From assembly GCA_913045135.1 (NCBI GenBank), contig CAJWQD010000001.1:62001-126000 (forward strand): a stretch of DNA of 64,000 bases, written 5' to 3'. The notes under the pieces are model-generated. The model did not search any database. It was not told the DNA's origin and saw only the letters and a program-made list of their open reading frames with translations. This stretch comes from an uncultured Flammeovirgaceae bacterium. Its GTDB lineage: Bacteria > Bacteroidota > Bacteroidia > Cytophagales > Cyclobacteriaceae. This document shows, one piece after another, positions 28,805-39,088 of the stretch. The translations under genes were made by a program, and so were the position numbers. Within the stretch, counting starts at the first letter, position 1, and every line of letters begins with the position of its first letter.

Positions 28805-29728
28805 ATGAAAAAAATAGTTTTACATCTAATTTTGATGATATTTTGTTTGGTAACCCTCGCCCAACAAAGATCTACAACTACTACTTATCCTTACAATGGA
28901 CTCCTAATTAATCCAGCCTATGCCGGGAGCCTCAACTTACTATCAGTAATTGCCGTACACAGAAAACAATGGATTAATGTTGAGGGAGCTCCTACCTATA
29001 CAGCATTATCGGCTAATTCTTCCTTTGCCTCAAATAGAATAGGCTTCGGTGTTTTCGCCTCCAAGGCTTCTCAAAGTATTACTGATGATTATAGTTTATA
29101 CGGCAGCTATGCCTACAAAATAAATACCAAAATCGGAATACTAGCTATGGGCTTGCAAGGAGGATTCAATCAAAGAACTACCGATTACGAAAAATTAAAC
29201 TTATTGTCCACAGATCCATTAATGCAGGGTGCTCCCACACGGTTCTCGCCTAACTTCGGCACTGGTATTTATTTAGCTAACCCCGTTTATTACATCGGAG
29301 CTTCCGTTCCTTATATTTTAGAAAACATAATCTTGCAAAATTCTGAACTTACCAATTCTGATAATCTATCTATCGAAAAAAGACATTATTACCTCTCTGG
29401 AGGGTTTATATACTCAATCAATGATCATCTCAAAATCAGTCCTGGTTTTCTCTTGAAGGCACAGGAGGCCATCCCGCTATCTTGGAATGCCAATATCAAC
29501 CTCATCGTGGATGAAATTGCTTACATAGGACTTAATTATCGAAATGTGGGAGATTTTGGAATTCTTGGACAACTCATTCTAAACGAAAATCTTAGAGTTG
29601 GTTATGCTTATGACATAAATACCTCTGATGTCAGAATTAACGCTTCAGGTTCTCATGAGATTTTTATCAACTATAGAATAAAACTTAAAAATTATAAGAA
29701 GGATCCCCAATGTCCTGTTTATTTTTAA
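28805..29728 (+). CDS. PorP/SprF-family type IX secretion protein
   Basis: A 307-residue protein of normal family length. The ATG at 28805, opening the signal peptide MKKIVLHLILMIFCLVTLAQ, is preferred over a TTG 15 nt upstream. The mature protein carries the family signature (YPYNGLLINPAYAGSLN, then RKQWINVEGAPTYTAL) and a barrel-like body ending HEIFINYRIKLKNY. It begins 17 nt after the stop of the giant adhesin and is surely in the same transcript. In Flavobacterium johnsoniae, sprF follows sprB and is needed to export it, so this is the likely dedicated partner of the giant adhesin. Its stop overlaps by 4 nt the stop of the convergent holin-like gene. Confidence 0.88.
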   Translation: MKKIVLHLILMIFCLVTLAQQRSTTTTYPYNGLLINPAYAGSLNLLSVIAVHRKQWINVEGAPTYTALSANSSFASNRIGFGVFASKASQSITDDYSLYGSYAYKINTKIGILAMGLQGGFNQRTTDYEKLNLLSTDPLMQGAPTRFSPNFGTGIYLANPVYYIGASVPYILENIILQNSELTNSDNLSIEKRHYYLSGGFIYSINDHLKISPGFLLKAQEAIPLSWNANINLIVDEIAYIGLNYRNVGDFGILGQLILNENLRVGYAYDINTSDVRINASGSHEIFINYRIKLKNYKKDPQCPVYF

Positions 29729-30069
29729 CTTCGAACTTTAATAATATCGAAAAGTAAAGTATTAATTAACGACAGCAATAAGCTAAATAGGAGAGCCCAA
29801 CCAAAACTTTCAATAATAAGTCCGCCGGCTAGCCCAGCAGCAATCCATATAATTAATGTATTAATTACCAAAAGGAAAAGACCCAAAGTAAGTAGCGTTA
29901 AAGGTATTGTAAGAATAATCAATAATGGCTTAATTGTATAGTTTAGGATTGATAATAACAAAGAAAACAATGCTGCTGACCAAAACCCTTTTACATAAAC
30001 ACCCTCCAATAAATAAGCAGATAACATTACTCCAACAGATGATAATAAAATTCTCGATAAAAATTTCAT
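29725..30069 (-). CDS. Small membrane protein of the phage-holin/YvlD family
   Basis: A 114-residue protein with four hydrophobic segments (about 5-25, 29-50, 53-78 and 87-110) and the conserved centre TIKPLLIILTIPLTLLTLG, followed by N and WIAA. This is the signature of the family annotated as 'phage holin family, superfamily IV' or YvlD, found throughout bacteria outside prophages. No lytic genes are nearby, so a prophage origin is not supported. It overlaps the stop of the upstream gamma-carbonic-anhydrase-like gene by 4 nt (ATGA), implying translational coupling. Its function is unknown; in other bacteria relatives respond to envelope stress. Confidence 0.8.
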   Translation of the reverse strand: MKFLSRILLSSVGVMLSAYLLEGVYVKGFWSAALFSLLLSILNYTIKPLLIILTIPLTLLTLGLFLLVINTLIIWIAAGLAGGLIIESFGWALLFSLLLSLINTLLFDIIKVRS

Positions 30070-30596
30070 ATTTTATCTAATGAGTCGTCTTGAAACCAAC
30101 CTGCATATTTTTGATAATTACCGGCAATGCGCATCATCATTTCTTTATTTTCATCCGCTACATTTTTTATATATTTTGCAGGCACGCCTGCATAAATGGT
30201 CTGAGATTCAACTACAGTACCGGCCAGCACAACTGCGCCCGCAGCTATCATCGCTCCTGCTTTAATGAGAGCCCCATCCAAAATAATTGATCCTATACCA
30301 ATCAAAACATTATCTTCAATAGTGCAACCGTGAATAACTGCATTGTGTCCTATTGATACATTATGACCTATCATGGTAGCCGCAGTTTTATAAGTTCCAT
30401 GTATGGTCGCATTATCTTGAATATTTGTATTATCTCCTATTTTTATGGTATTCACATCTCCACGCAATACTGCTCCATACCATACAGTACACCCATTTCC
30501 TAAAATTACTTCCCCCAAGATTGCTGCATTATCTGCAAACCAACATTTTTCTCCATAAATAGGTGAAAATCCCCTTACTTTTTTTATTATCGCCAT
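30066..30596 (-). CDS. Gamma-carbonic-anhydrase-like hexapeptide protein (YrdA/PaaY family)
   Basis: A 176-residue left-handed beta-helix protein built of hexapeptide repeats (for example ILGEVILGNGCTVWYGAVLR, then IKIGDNTNIQDNATIHG). The zinc-binding histidines of the family fall in NATIHG (H66) and in GHNAVIHG (H84 and H89). R45 and D47 in LRGDVN are the conserved intersubunit pair. The C-terminal helix includes YAGVPAKYIKN, as in YrdA-type proteins. Such trimers have, or are predicted to have, carbonic anhydrase activity, though several members are inactive or act as thioesterases. The gene is divergent from the lipoprotein gene at 30640 with a gap of only 43 bp. Confidence 0.85.
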   Translation of the reverse strand: MAIIKKVRGFSPIYGEKCWFADNAAILGEVILGNGCTVWYGAVLRGDVNTIKIGDNTNIQDNATIHGTYKTAATMIGHNVSIGHNAVIHGCTIEDNVLIGIGSIILDGALIKAGAMIAAGAVVLAGTVVESQTIYAGVPAKYIKNVADENKEMMMRIAGNYQKYAGWFQDDSLDKI

Positions 30597-30639
30597 TCAA
30601 ATATTAGTTTGTTTGCCTTCTCAACTAAGATAGAATAAA

Positions 30640-31257
30640 ATGCGCTACTTCTGGTACTTTAATGTTTTATTGATACTATACTTTTCGTGTCAAAAGAAAC
30701 CAGTCGCTACCATTCCTAAGGTTGAAACTCCTGAATTCATTTTAATAGATAGTATCCAATCTATTTTAACTTGGGTCTTAGGTGATACAAAACCCATTTG
30801 GGACGGGACAATGCCTGTCAAAGGGCAACTACAATTGAAGGGAGATACTCTGATCGGATTAAATCTTATCCTATTAATACAAGAACTTCAAATTCAAACA
30901 AAAATTTCTACTCAGGAAAAGGTTATATTAAAGCAAAGTTGGCTAGATGAGACTGGCTTTAATATTGATAGCATTCCCGAAATAAAATTGATCATCCCTT
31001 TTGAGACTCAAACTCCTGAAGATAGTCTTGATCAACAAAAAAAAAATCTCTTATTTAAACCCTTCCCTGCTAAAATCTTGTTAGGAAAGGATCCCCGTGA
31101 TATTATAATAGAATCAAGTCTACTAAACACAAACAAACAAGAACTTTCAATTCGTTTCAAATTGGACAACAAAAATTGGAGCTATTTTAAAATGATAGAT
31201 AACAATTCTTCAGAAAAATATATAGATGTAAGAATTTTCCTCATCTTGAAAAAATAA
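30640..31257 (+). CDS. Predicted lipoprotein, possibly YceI-like
   Basis: A 205-residue protein whose N-terminus (MRYFWYFNVLLILYFSC, then QKKP) looks like a lipoprotein signal peptide with Cys17 as the acylated residue. The body is beta-rich. The segment DSIQSILTWVLGDTKPIWDG, then VKGQLQLKGDTLIGLNLILL, echoes the opening of YceI lipid-binding proteins (a strand with SxxxW, then a gain-of-function-like 'vxGxLxl' hairpin), but conservation is weak. Nothing more specific can be said. It lies upstream of miaB, in the same direction, with its own 81-nt gap and a separate promoter for miaB in between. Confidence 0.6.
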   Translation: MRYFWYFNVLLILYFSCQKKPVATIPKVETPEFILIDSIQSILTWVLGDTKPIWDGTMPVKGQLQLKGDTLIGLNLILLIQELQIQTKISTQEKVILKQSWLDETGFNIDSIPEIKLIIPFETQTPEDSLDQQKKNLLFKPFPAKILLGKDPRDIIIESSLLNTNKQELSIRFKLDNKNWSYFKMIDNNSSEKYIDVRIFLILKK

Positions 31258-31305
31258 AATATCTTAAAGTACATGACATTATGACATGATTATGAATCGA
31301 ATAAC

Positions 31306-31313
31306 TATCTTTG
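31306..31313 (+). promoter_or_regulatory. -7 promoter element upstream of miaB
   Basis: TATCTTTG matches TAnnTTTG and ends 25 nt before the miaB ATG. A convincing -33 element is not visible. Confidence 0.45.
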
Positions 31314-31338
31314 TTAAAAATTAATGGTACCCTCTTAA

Positions 31339-32799
31339 ATGACGAATTTGATCACAGACATAGACATTGTTGATACCACCCAAAAACAAAATGATGCCAC
31401 ATGTGAGGTAAAAATTACCCAAAATAGTGGACTTTCGGGTAGAAAACTGTATATCGAATCTTATGGATGTCAAATGAATTTCTCTGATAGCGAGATTGTC
31501 AGCTCAATACTGCAAAAAGATGGATTCAATACTACCGATGACATTGAACAAGCAGATTTAATACTACTTAATACTTGTTCAATAAGAGAAAAAGCAGAAC
31601 TGACAATAAGAAAAAGGCTTACTACATTTAATGAAATTAAAAAAAATAAGCCTGAAATGACCATCGGTATATTGGGTTGCATGGCAGAGCGTTTGAAATC
31701 ACAATTGCTAGATGAAGAAAAAATAGTAGACTTAGTAGTTGGACCTGATGCCTACCGAGATCTACCAAACCTTGTGAAAATAGCTGAAGAGGGTGAAAAA
31801 GGAGTCAATACCTTTCTATCACGAGAAGAAACCTATGCCGATATATCACCTGTTAGGTTAAATTCAAATGGAGTGACTGCTTTTATTTCCATAATGAGAG
31901 GTTGTGATAATATGTGCTCCTTCTGTGTAGTTCCGTTTACAAGAGGTCGAGAAAGAAGTAGAGACCCCCACTCAATAGTCTCAGAGGCACAGAACCTATT
32001 TGATCAAGGTTATAGAGAAGTCACGCTTCTTGGACAAAATGTTGACTCATACAAATGGTCTTCACAGGAGAACAACAAGGCTCGACTCAATAAGCTAACA
32101 AATTCTGAAGTCATTAATTTTGCGAATTTATTAGAACTTGTGGCACAAATTAATCCTGATTTAAGGGTACGATTTTCAACCTCTCACCCCAAAGACATTA
32201 CGAACGAAGTATTAGTGACGATGAAAGCTTATGAAAATATTTGTAAGTACATACACTTACCTGCGCAAAGTGGTAACAGTAGAATTTTAAAATTAATGAA
32301 CAGAACATATTCACGCGAATGGTACATCAATAGAATAGATACCATCAGAGATATTTTAGGTCAGGAATGTGGAATAAGTTCAGATATGATCACCGGATTT
32401 TGTTCAGAAACCGAAGAAGAACATCGAGATACTTTAAGCCTGATGGATTATGTCAAATATGACTTTTCATATATGTTCTATTATTCAGAACGCCCAGGTA
32501 CGCTTGCAGCAAAAAAATATGAAGATGACATTTCGTTAAAAGTCAAGAAAAAAAGGCTTCAAGAAATCATTGCAAAGCAAAGCCAAAACTCTCTTGAGCG
32601 TAACCAGCAGGATTTAGGAAAGGTCTTCAAAGTATTGATAGAAGGGTTTAGTAAAAGGTCACAAGAAGATTTGCAAGGTAGAACTAGTTCAAATAAAGTT
32701 GTAATTTTTAAAAATCAAGGATTTAAAAAAGGGACTTATATAAATGTGAAAATAAATAGTTGTACCTCGGCAACTCTCCTGGGCATAATTGTAAAATAA
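31339..32799 (+). CDS. miaB: tRNA-2-methylthio-N6-dimethylallyladenosine synthase MiaB
   Basis: MiaB adds a methylthio group to i6A37 of tRNAs reading UNN codons, using two Fe-S clusters and SAM. The N-terminal cluster cysteines are C44 (SYGCQMN), C80 ([10 protein letters not shown]) and C114 (LGCMAER). The radical-SAM triad is in [10 protein letters not shown] (C189, C193, C196), followed by [10 protein letters not shown]. The C-terminal 60 residues form a TRAM domain. At 486 residues it has the usual length. About 30 extra residues precede the conserved core, as in many Bacteroidota homologs. It starts a run of same-strand genes reaching secG; the next gene follows after 10 nt. Confidence 0.96.
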   Translation: MTNLITDIDIVDTTQKQNDATCEVKITQNSGLSGRKLYIESYGCQMNFSDSEIVSSILQKDGFNTTDDIEQADLILLNTCSIREKAELTIRKRLTTFNEIKKNKPEMTIGILGCMAERLKSQLLDEEKIVDLVVGPDAYRDLPNLVKIAEEGEKGVNTFLSREETYADISPVRLNSNGVTAFISIMRGCDNMCSFCVVPFTRGRERSRDPHSIVSEAQNLFDQGYREVTLLGQNVDSYKWSSQENNKARLNKLTNSEVINFANLLELVAQINPDLRVRFSTSHPKDITNEVLVTMKAYENICKYIHLPAQSGNSRILKLMNRTYSREWYINRIDTIRDILGQECGISSDMITGFCSETEEEHRDTLSLMDYVKYDFSYMFYYSERPGTLAAKKYEDDISLKVKKKRLQEIIAKQSQNSLERNQQDLGKVFKVLIEGFSKRSQEDLQGRTSSNKVVIFKNQGFKKGTYINVKINSCTSATLLGIIVK

Positions 32800-32809
32800 A
32801 TTAAATTAA

Positions 32810-34087
32810 ATGGATTACCGAGAAGAAGCTGAAGTACAAAACATCAAGCAGCGATTTGGAATCATAGGGATTTCGGCTAAGATCAACAATGCCATTCGAA
32901 CCGCTATTCAAGTAGCTCCGACTGATATGAGTGTACTCATTAGTGGTGAAAGCGGTGTGGGTAAAGAATCATTTTCTAAGATAATTCACAGTCTTTCCCG
33001 TAGAAAACATGGCCAGTTCATTGCGGTGAACTGTGGAGCTATCCCAGAAGGTACCATTGACTCAGAACTTTTTGGACACGAAAAAGGAGCATTCACAGGT
33101 GCTGTTGATAACAGAAAAGGTTACTTCGAAAGTACCAACGGAGGAACTATATTTTTGGATGAAATCGGTGAGATGCCTCTAGGCACACAGGCCCGTTTGT
33201 TAAGAGTACTTGAAAATGGTGAATTTATTAAAGTAGGATCAAGCAAGGTACTCAAGACAGAAGTCCGAGTCATAGCAGCCTCAAATGTTAATCTAGAAAA
33301 TGCAGTAGCCCAAAATAAATTCAGAGAAGACCTTTATTATCGCCTCAATACTGTTCCCATTCTGGTTCCTGCACTAAGAGAAAGAGGAAAAGACATTTTA
33401 CTCCTTTTTAGAAAATTTGCAGCTGATTTTTCGGAGAAATATCGCAACAAAGAAGCTTTGCTCGATCCAGACGCTCAAGAATTGATTGTCAAGCATCCTT
33501 TTCCAGGTAATATTAGACAATTGAAAAATTTAGCAGAACAAATGAGTGTTCTAGAGCTAGATCGACATATCAGTGCGGATAAATTAGCTGGATATCTACC
33601 CAAAATAAAACCAAATCTGCCCGCATTGATAGGCACCAAACATGAAAATTTAGATAATTTGTCGGAAAGAGATATTCTCTATAAAATCATGTTTGAGATG
33701 AAGCGAGATGTTTCCGAGATGAAAAAACTCATTTTAAAAGTGCTGCAAGGAAAAACCAATCGGGAAGAACTTCTCGAAAGACATGAAAGTTTATTTGAAG
33801 ATATACCTCAATTTTCACCCGATCAAAATAAATTACTGGAAGAAACTACGCCTAAAATCATTGATGCAAAGGAACAAAATATTGATTCTTATGAAGTAGT
33901 AACAGAAGATATTGCACTTGAATTTGAAAATGACGACTCACTATCTTTAGACAAAAAAGAACGAGAAATGATCTTAAAAGCCTTGAAAAAAAATAAAAAT
34001 AAGAGAAAATATGCTGCTCAAGATCTGGGAATATCAGAACGAACTCTTTACCGAAAAATTAAAAACTATGAAATCGATAGTCTTTAA
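32810..34087 (+). CDS. Sigma-54-dependent transcriptional activator without receiver domain
   Basis: A 425-residue enhancer-binding protein. The AAA+ domain begins almost at the N-terminus: Walker A GESGVGKE (46-53), the sigma-54-contacting GAFTGA loop (93-98), Walker B GGTIFLDEIG (111-120), and the sensor region RVIAASN. The C-terminus carries a Fis-type helix-turn-helix (about 390-425, DLGISERTLYRKIKNYEI). There is no response-regulator or GAF domain, so activity must be controlled another way, for example by partner proteins or level. A linker of about 110 residues (290-390) with an EMKRDVSEMKK helix separates AAA+ and HTH. It overlaps lptE by 20 nt. A sigma-54-like promoter stands about 2.2 kb downstream, before groES. 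Confidence 0.93.
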   Translation: MDYREEAEVQNIKQRFGIIGISAKINNAIRTAIQVAPTDMSVLISGESGVGKESFSKIIHSLSRRKHGQFIAVNCGAIPEGTIDSELFGHEKGAFTGAVDNRKGYFESTNGGTIFLDEIGEMPLGTQARLLRVLENGEFIKVGSSKVLKTEVRVIAASNVNLENAVAQNKFREDLYYRLNTVPILVPALRERGKDILLLFRKFAADFSEKYRNKEALLDPDAQELIVKHPFPGNIRQLKNLAEQMSVLELDRHISADKLAGYLPKIKPNLPALIGTKHENLDNLSERDILYKIMFEMKRDVSEMKKLILKVLQGKTNREELLERHESLFEDIPQFSPDQNKLLEETTPKIIDAKEQNIDSYEVVTEDIALEFENDDSLSLDKKEREMILKALKKNKNKRKYAAQDLGISERTLYRKIKNYEIDSL

Positions 34088-34592
34088 TAGCTCCAGCTTA
34101 TTTTTTCTTTTATTGACAAATTGTGGTATTTATTCATTCACAGGGGCGTCCATCTCTCCTGATGTTAAAACAATATCAATACAAACATTTTTCAATAATG
34201 CTCAATTGGGACCTGCCAATATGAGTATCCTATTTACCGAAGGACTCAAAGATTATTTTCAACAAAATACTAGTCTAACCATGGTAGATAATGAAGGGCA
34301 CCTACAATTTGATGGCTATATAGACAATTACACATTAACACCTGTGGGGTCAGGATCTTCAGGTCGATCAGATCAAATAGACTATGCGCAGCTGACACGT
34401 ATTACCATTGTAGTATATGCCACATATATCAACGTTATTGATGACACCTTTAATTATGAAAAAAAATTTAGTTTTTTTAAAGATTTTGATCAAGAAGAAG
34501 TTGATTTAAGTAGTCTTGAGGAAGAGTTTGTACAAGAGATTTTTGATCAAATAATTATTGATATGTTCAACGAATCGGTTGCAAATTGGTAA
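34068..34592 (+). CDS. lptE: LPS-assembly lipoprotein LptE
   Basis: A 174-residue lipoprotein, with MKSIVFNSSSLFFLLLTNCG giving a lipobox with Cys19. The conserved Bacteroidota LptE core follows: CGIYSFTGASISPDVKTIS, then QTFFNNAQLGPANMS, then EGLKDYFQQNTSLTMV, and FDGYIDNYTLTPV. LptE plugs the LptD barrel in the outer membrane for lipopolysaccharide insertion. The ATG at 34068 lies inside the end of the sigma-54 activator gene (20-nt overlap), and is preferred over an upstream TTA-rich in-frame extension because it opens the signal peptide. The gene order activator-lptE-TPR protein-secG is shared among Cytophagales. Confidence 0.88.
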   Translation: MKSIVFNSSSLFFLLLTNCGIYSFTGASISPDVKTISIQTFFNNAQLGPANMSILFTEGLKDYFQQNTSLTMVDNEGHLQFDGYIDNYTLTPVGSGSSGRSDQIDYAQLTRITIVVYATYINVIDDTFNYEKKFSFFKDFDQEEVDLSSLEEEFVQEIFDQIIIDMFNESVANW

Positions 34593-34631
34593 TTTTTCTT
34601 AACTTTAGGCACTTTTAAATTTTTCTTAATC

Positions 34632-35789
34632 TTGCAGAAAACAAAATTTATCGAAAAACTCAAAAATACCACCGTTACCAAATTGGATAACGATTCAGAC
34701 GAATTAGAAACTTTAGTTAAAGACTATCCTTATTTTCAGTCTGGAAGAGCCCTCCTTGCAAGGGAAAAATATGCCCATAATGCCATAAACATTGAAAAAT
34801 ATATTGTCGAAGCTGCGATTCACACTACTGACAGACGTTTGCTTAAGAAGTATATCGAACAAGAGATTCAAACCATTAATGAAGAAAATAACTTCATCTT
34901 AGAAGAAGATCCTATCAAAGAATTTCAGGAAAATCAAAGAGATGAAACTGTTGAGAAAAGACTAGACCTAGAAAAAAGCGAAGTTACTTCAGTAGAGGAT
35001 CAAAGTGAGGAAGATAGACTCATAAAAGAAAAAATTGCAAAATATAGATCAGAGTTAGATGATTCCAAAGCAGATACACCGACGAATTCAATAATACCTT
35101 TAAAGGAAGAGACTTCCTCTCCCTTAGTTGAAGAGCCCCTTTTGAGAAAAGAAGAAAGTATTCTTGACCTAAACACTACTCCCTCACAGCTTACAAGTCA
35201 GAATGCTGATTCGAATGCATCGACATCTCGCATTGACCGTATAATTTCAGAAGTAAAACAAGATATGGAAGATTTGAAAGCTTCTAAGCTAAGATTTCAA
35301 GCAGTAATGAATAAAATAGATAAAGAAGAAGAAAATGAAAAAAGTTCTCCTAATCAAACGGTAAAGCCTAAGGGTAAAAAAATAAGCCCTTTACCAAAAA
35401 AAAAAAAAATAAATCAAAAAAAAGTAAGTGACACAACAACCAAAAAAGTAAGATCTGCACCCAAAGAAAAAAACACTAAATCCAAAGTAAATAAGACTAA
35501 AAAATCTCAAAAAAAACAACAAGATCAAAAAATAATCATTGACGAATTCATCGGCAGTAATCCAAAAATAAAACCAATAAAATCAGTAGACATAAAAAGC
35601 CCAACTGAAGATTTATCCGCAAAAAGCACTGAATTCAAACCCGATTCAAGTAGCGAATATCTAGCTAGTATTTATATTGAACAAAATAAAATAAACAAAG
35701 CAATTGCGATATACGAGAGCCTAAGTTTGAAATTCCCTGAAAAAAAATCTTACTTTGCAGAGCTGATCAAAAAATTAAAATCAAAATAA
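34632..35789 (+). CDS. TPR-containing Lys-rich protein of unknown function
   Basis: A 385-residue protein that starts at a TTG (34632). No ATG lies nearby, and the first residues already match the family's opening helix (FIEKLKN, later LVKDYPYFQSGRALLAREK). The N-terminal 90 residues are helical and conserved in Cytophagales. The middle (about 100-310) is low-complexity, first acidic then very rich in lysine. It includes a coding run of 14 A bases at 35396-35409 that a slippage event would put out of frame. The C-terminus (about 335-385, YLASIYIEQNKINKAIAIYE, then KFPEKKSYFAEL) is a TPR-type helix pair. The next gene, secG, starts directly after its stop, so the two are coupled. Its role is unknown; a cytoplasmic scaffold is a guess. 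Confidence 0.75.
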   Translation: MQKTKFIEKLKNTTVTKLDNDSDELETLVKDYPYFQSGRALLAREKYAHNAINIEKYIVEAAIHTTDRRLLKKYIEQEIQTINEENNFILEEDPIKEFQENQRDETVEKRLDLEKSEVTSVEDQSEEDRLIKEKIAKYRSELDDSKADTPTNSIIPLKEETSSPLVEEPLLRKEESILDLNTTPSQLTSQNADSNASTSRIDRIISEVKQDMEDLKASKLRFQAVMNKIDKEEENEKSSPNQTVKPKGKKISPLPKKKKINQKKVSDTTTKKVRSAPKEKNTKSKVNKTKKSQKKQQDQKIIIDEFIGSNPKIKPIKSVDIKSPTEDLSAKSTEFKPDSSSEYLASIYIEQNKINKAIAIYESLSLKFPEKKSYFAELIKKLKSK

Positions 35790-36158
35790 ATGTATACACT
35801 TATCATTGGAGTCATCATTTTCTTATCCATTCTGCTTATATTAGTGGTTTTAGCACAGAACCCAAAAGGTGGAGGTTTGTCTAGCCAATTTGGGGGCGCA
35901 GGCGTTTCACAAGTCATGGGTGTAAAGAAAACAGGAGATTTATTAGAAAAACTCACATGGGGATTTTCAATTACCATATTATCGTTGACTTTATTGTCTA
36001 ATCTGTTTATCGAAGAAAACCAAAACTTTATTGAAAGTCCTAATATTGATAATGTACAAGGTCAAGCACCTTTACCTAATTTACAGGAATCCATTGATCC
36101 AAATGCTTTAGCTCCGGAACTAAATGATCTCAATATAAATATAGATTCAGCCAACTAA
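35790..36158 (+). CDS. secG: Preprotein translocase subunit SecG
   Basis: A 122-residue membrane protein with two transmembrane segments (about 2-22 and 54-74). The SecG hallmark loop lies between them: VLAQNPKGGGLSSQFGG, then GVSQVMGVKKTGDLLEKLTW. SecG assists SecYE/SecA in protein export across the inner membrane. The Asn/Pro-rich C-terminal tail (QAPLPNLQESIDPNALAPE) is longer than in E. coli, which is usual in Bacteroidota. It starts immediately after the TPR gene stop codon. Confidence 0.93.
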   Translation: MYTLIIGVIIFLSILLILVVLAQNPKGGGLSSQFGGAGVSQVMGVKKTGDLLEKLTWGFSITILSLTLLSNLFIEENQNFIESPNIDNVQGQAPLPNLQESIDPNALAPELNDLNINIDSAN

Positions 36159-36196
36159 ATTTTTCTTAATTTTACTGACAATATGAACATTAAAAA

Positions 36197-36216
36197 AGGT
36201 AAATCTATCCTTACCT
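36197..36216. promoter_or_regulatory. Inverted repeat between secG and groES
   Basis: AGGTAA (36197-36202) and TTACCT (36211-36216) form a perfect 6-bp inverted repeat with an 8-nt spacer. It could be a weak hairpin ending secG transcription. Its centre lies about 100 bp upstream of the predicted groES transcription start, the usual distance for an activator-binding site of a sigma-54 promoter. Confidence 0.4.
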
Positions 36217-36281
36217 GACAAGTTTTCTTTTACTAACTGAAAAAATGTCATGATTTTACGTTGATTACGTCATTAAAAAAA

Positions 36282-36298
36282 TTGGCATATTATATGCT
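36282..36298 (+). promoter_or_regulatory. Sigma-54-like promoter upstream of groES
   Basis: TTGGCATATTATATGCT contains GG (36284-36285) and GC (36296-36297) separated by exactly 10 nt, the invariant spacing of sigma-54 -24/-12 promoters, with TTGGCA matching the -24 box well. The predicted start near 36309 would leave a leader of about 40 nt before the groES ATG. No CIRCE element is visible here. Confidence 0.5.
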
Positions 36299-36348
36299 CT
36301 GTAAATAACATCTTGTAAAATTTCTAGATAATTAAACGTTAAATAAAA

Positions 36349-36627
36349 ATGTCAAAAGTAAATTTCATACCCAACGAAGATAGAATTCTCGTTGAATCAG
36401 CTGCTGCTGAAGAAAAAACGGCCTCAGGTATTATTATTCCTGATACTGCAAAAGAAAAACCTCAAGAAGGTACAGTTGTAGCCGTCGGTCAAGGTACGGA
36501 CGAAAAGCCCGTGACATTGAAAGTGGGAGACCGCGTATTGTATGGTAAATATTCTGGAACAGAAATTACGATAGGCGGAATCGAATATCTAATTATGAAA
36601 AATTCCGACGTGTTTGGAACTATCTAA
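36349..36627 (+). CDS. groES: Co-chaperonin GroES
   Basis: A 92-residue protein of standard length. It opens with [12 protein letters not shown], and the mobile loop carries [20 protein letters not shown], the region that contacts Gro[16 protein letters not shown] follows, and it ends NSDVFGTI. GroES forms a heptameric lid over GroEL for ATP-driven folding of cytosolic proteins. It precedes groEL by 39 nt, in one operon. A sigma-54-like promoter is the best promoter candidate upstream. Confidence 0.97.
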   Translation: MSKVNFIPNEDRILVESAAAEEKTASGIIIPDTAKEKPQEGTVVAVGQGTDEKPVTLKVGDRVLYGKYSGTEITIGGIEYLIMKNSDVFGTI

Positions 36628-36654
36628 TCAAAATAATTTTTTAAACAAATTTAA

Positions 36655-38322
<1,668 letters not shown>

Positions 38323-38338
38323 TTTTAAACTTTTTAAA

Positions 38339-38371
38339 ATACCCTTACGCAAAACGTAAGGGTATTTTTTT
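38339..38371 (+). terminator. Rho-independent terminator after groEL
   Basis: Left arm ATACCCTTACG (38339-38349), loop CAAAA (38350-38354), right arm CGTAAGGGTAT (38355-38365), then a run of T. The 11-bp stem is perfect. It closes groESL and, being symmetric, could also serve the convergent pseudouridine synthase gene. Confidence 0.92.
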
Positions 38372-38407
38372 ACCCTTTTGTTTCAAAGAATCCTTTAATG
38401 TCATAAC

Positions 38408-39088
38408 TCAACCAGTAGACAACTTTAGAACATTTAACATGCGCTTGAATTCATATTGCAGACTTGCGTGAATTTCAATTGCTTCTCCCTCCCATTCGAA
38501 ACCTAATGTTGATGCATGAAGTAGCATTGTCATCATATCAAATTTTTCTTTAAAAATTTTATTCTGCTTATTACACCCGTAGGGTCGATCTGCGATAATA
38601 GGGTGCATTATATGAGCCATATGCTTTCTGATTTGATGCATCCTACCTGTATACGGAAATAATCGGACTAGAGAATACCTACTGGTAGGATGACAGGCAG
38701 AAGGATAATTCAATTCTGTTTTCGACACAGTTTGATAATAAGTGATGGCCTCTTGAATTTTACCAGATTCATTTTTTAAAGGATAATCTATAATACCTTT
38801 GATATTAGTTAAACCTCTTACAATGGCTAAATATGATTTCAGCACCGTACGAGACTGAAATTGATTTGATATTAAGGTTAATGCCCTTCTTGACTTCCCA
38901 AAAAGCAAAACGCCTCCTGTTTTTCGATCCAACCTATGGGTAGGATGTACAGGATATCCTAATTGATCTCGCAATAGCTGAAGTGCACATTCTTGGACAT
39001 CTTTAGCTATAGAAGTTCTGTGAACCAAAAGGTTATGAGGCTTATTGATCGCAATAAAGTCTTTATTATTATAAACGATTTGCAACAC
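38408..39088 (-). CDS. RluA-family pseudouridine synthase (TruC-like)
   Basis: A 226-residue enzyme that isomerises uridine to pseudouridine in structured RNA. Motif II holds the catalytic Asp54 in HRLDRKTGGVLLF. Other family motifs are FIAINKPHNLLVHR at the start, SYLAIVRG, and LFPYTGRMHQIRKHMAHI, followed by IIADRPYG. It lacks an S4 domain and is short, as in TruC (tRNA U65), but the target cannot be decided from sequence alone. It is convergent with groEL, beyond the shared terminator. Confidence 0.9.
   Translation of the reverse strand: MLQIVYNNKDFIAINKPHNLLVHRTSIAKDVQECALQLLRDQLGYPVHPTHRLDRKTGGVLLFGKSRRALTLISNQFQSRTVLKSYLAIVRGLTNIKGIIDYPLKNESGKIQEAITYYQTVSKTELNYPSACHPTSRYSLVRLFPYTGRMHQIRKHMAHIMHPIIADRPYGCNKQNKIFKEKFDMMTMLLHASTLGFEWEGEAIEIHASLQYEFKRMLNVLKLSTG

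Larger units (their letters stand above)
34591..36169. repeat. Three identical 12-bp intergenic motifs (AATTTTTCTTAA)
   Basis: Exact copies are at 34591-34602 and 34618-34629 (between lptE and the TPR gene) and at 36158-36169 (right after secG). Copies 1 and 3 are followed by a (C/T)TTTA-like sequence resembling the -7 box variant TAACTTTA/TAATTTTA. They may be promoter parts or simply AT-rich coincidence. Confidence 0.4.

Noticed and set aside
29725-30069. Holin-family gene as sign of a prophage
   Set aside because: This small membrane family is common in bacterial chromosomes, and no other phage gene is nearby.
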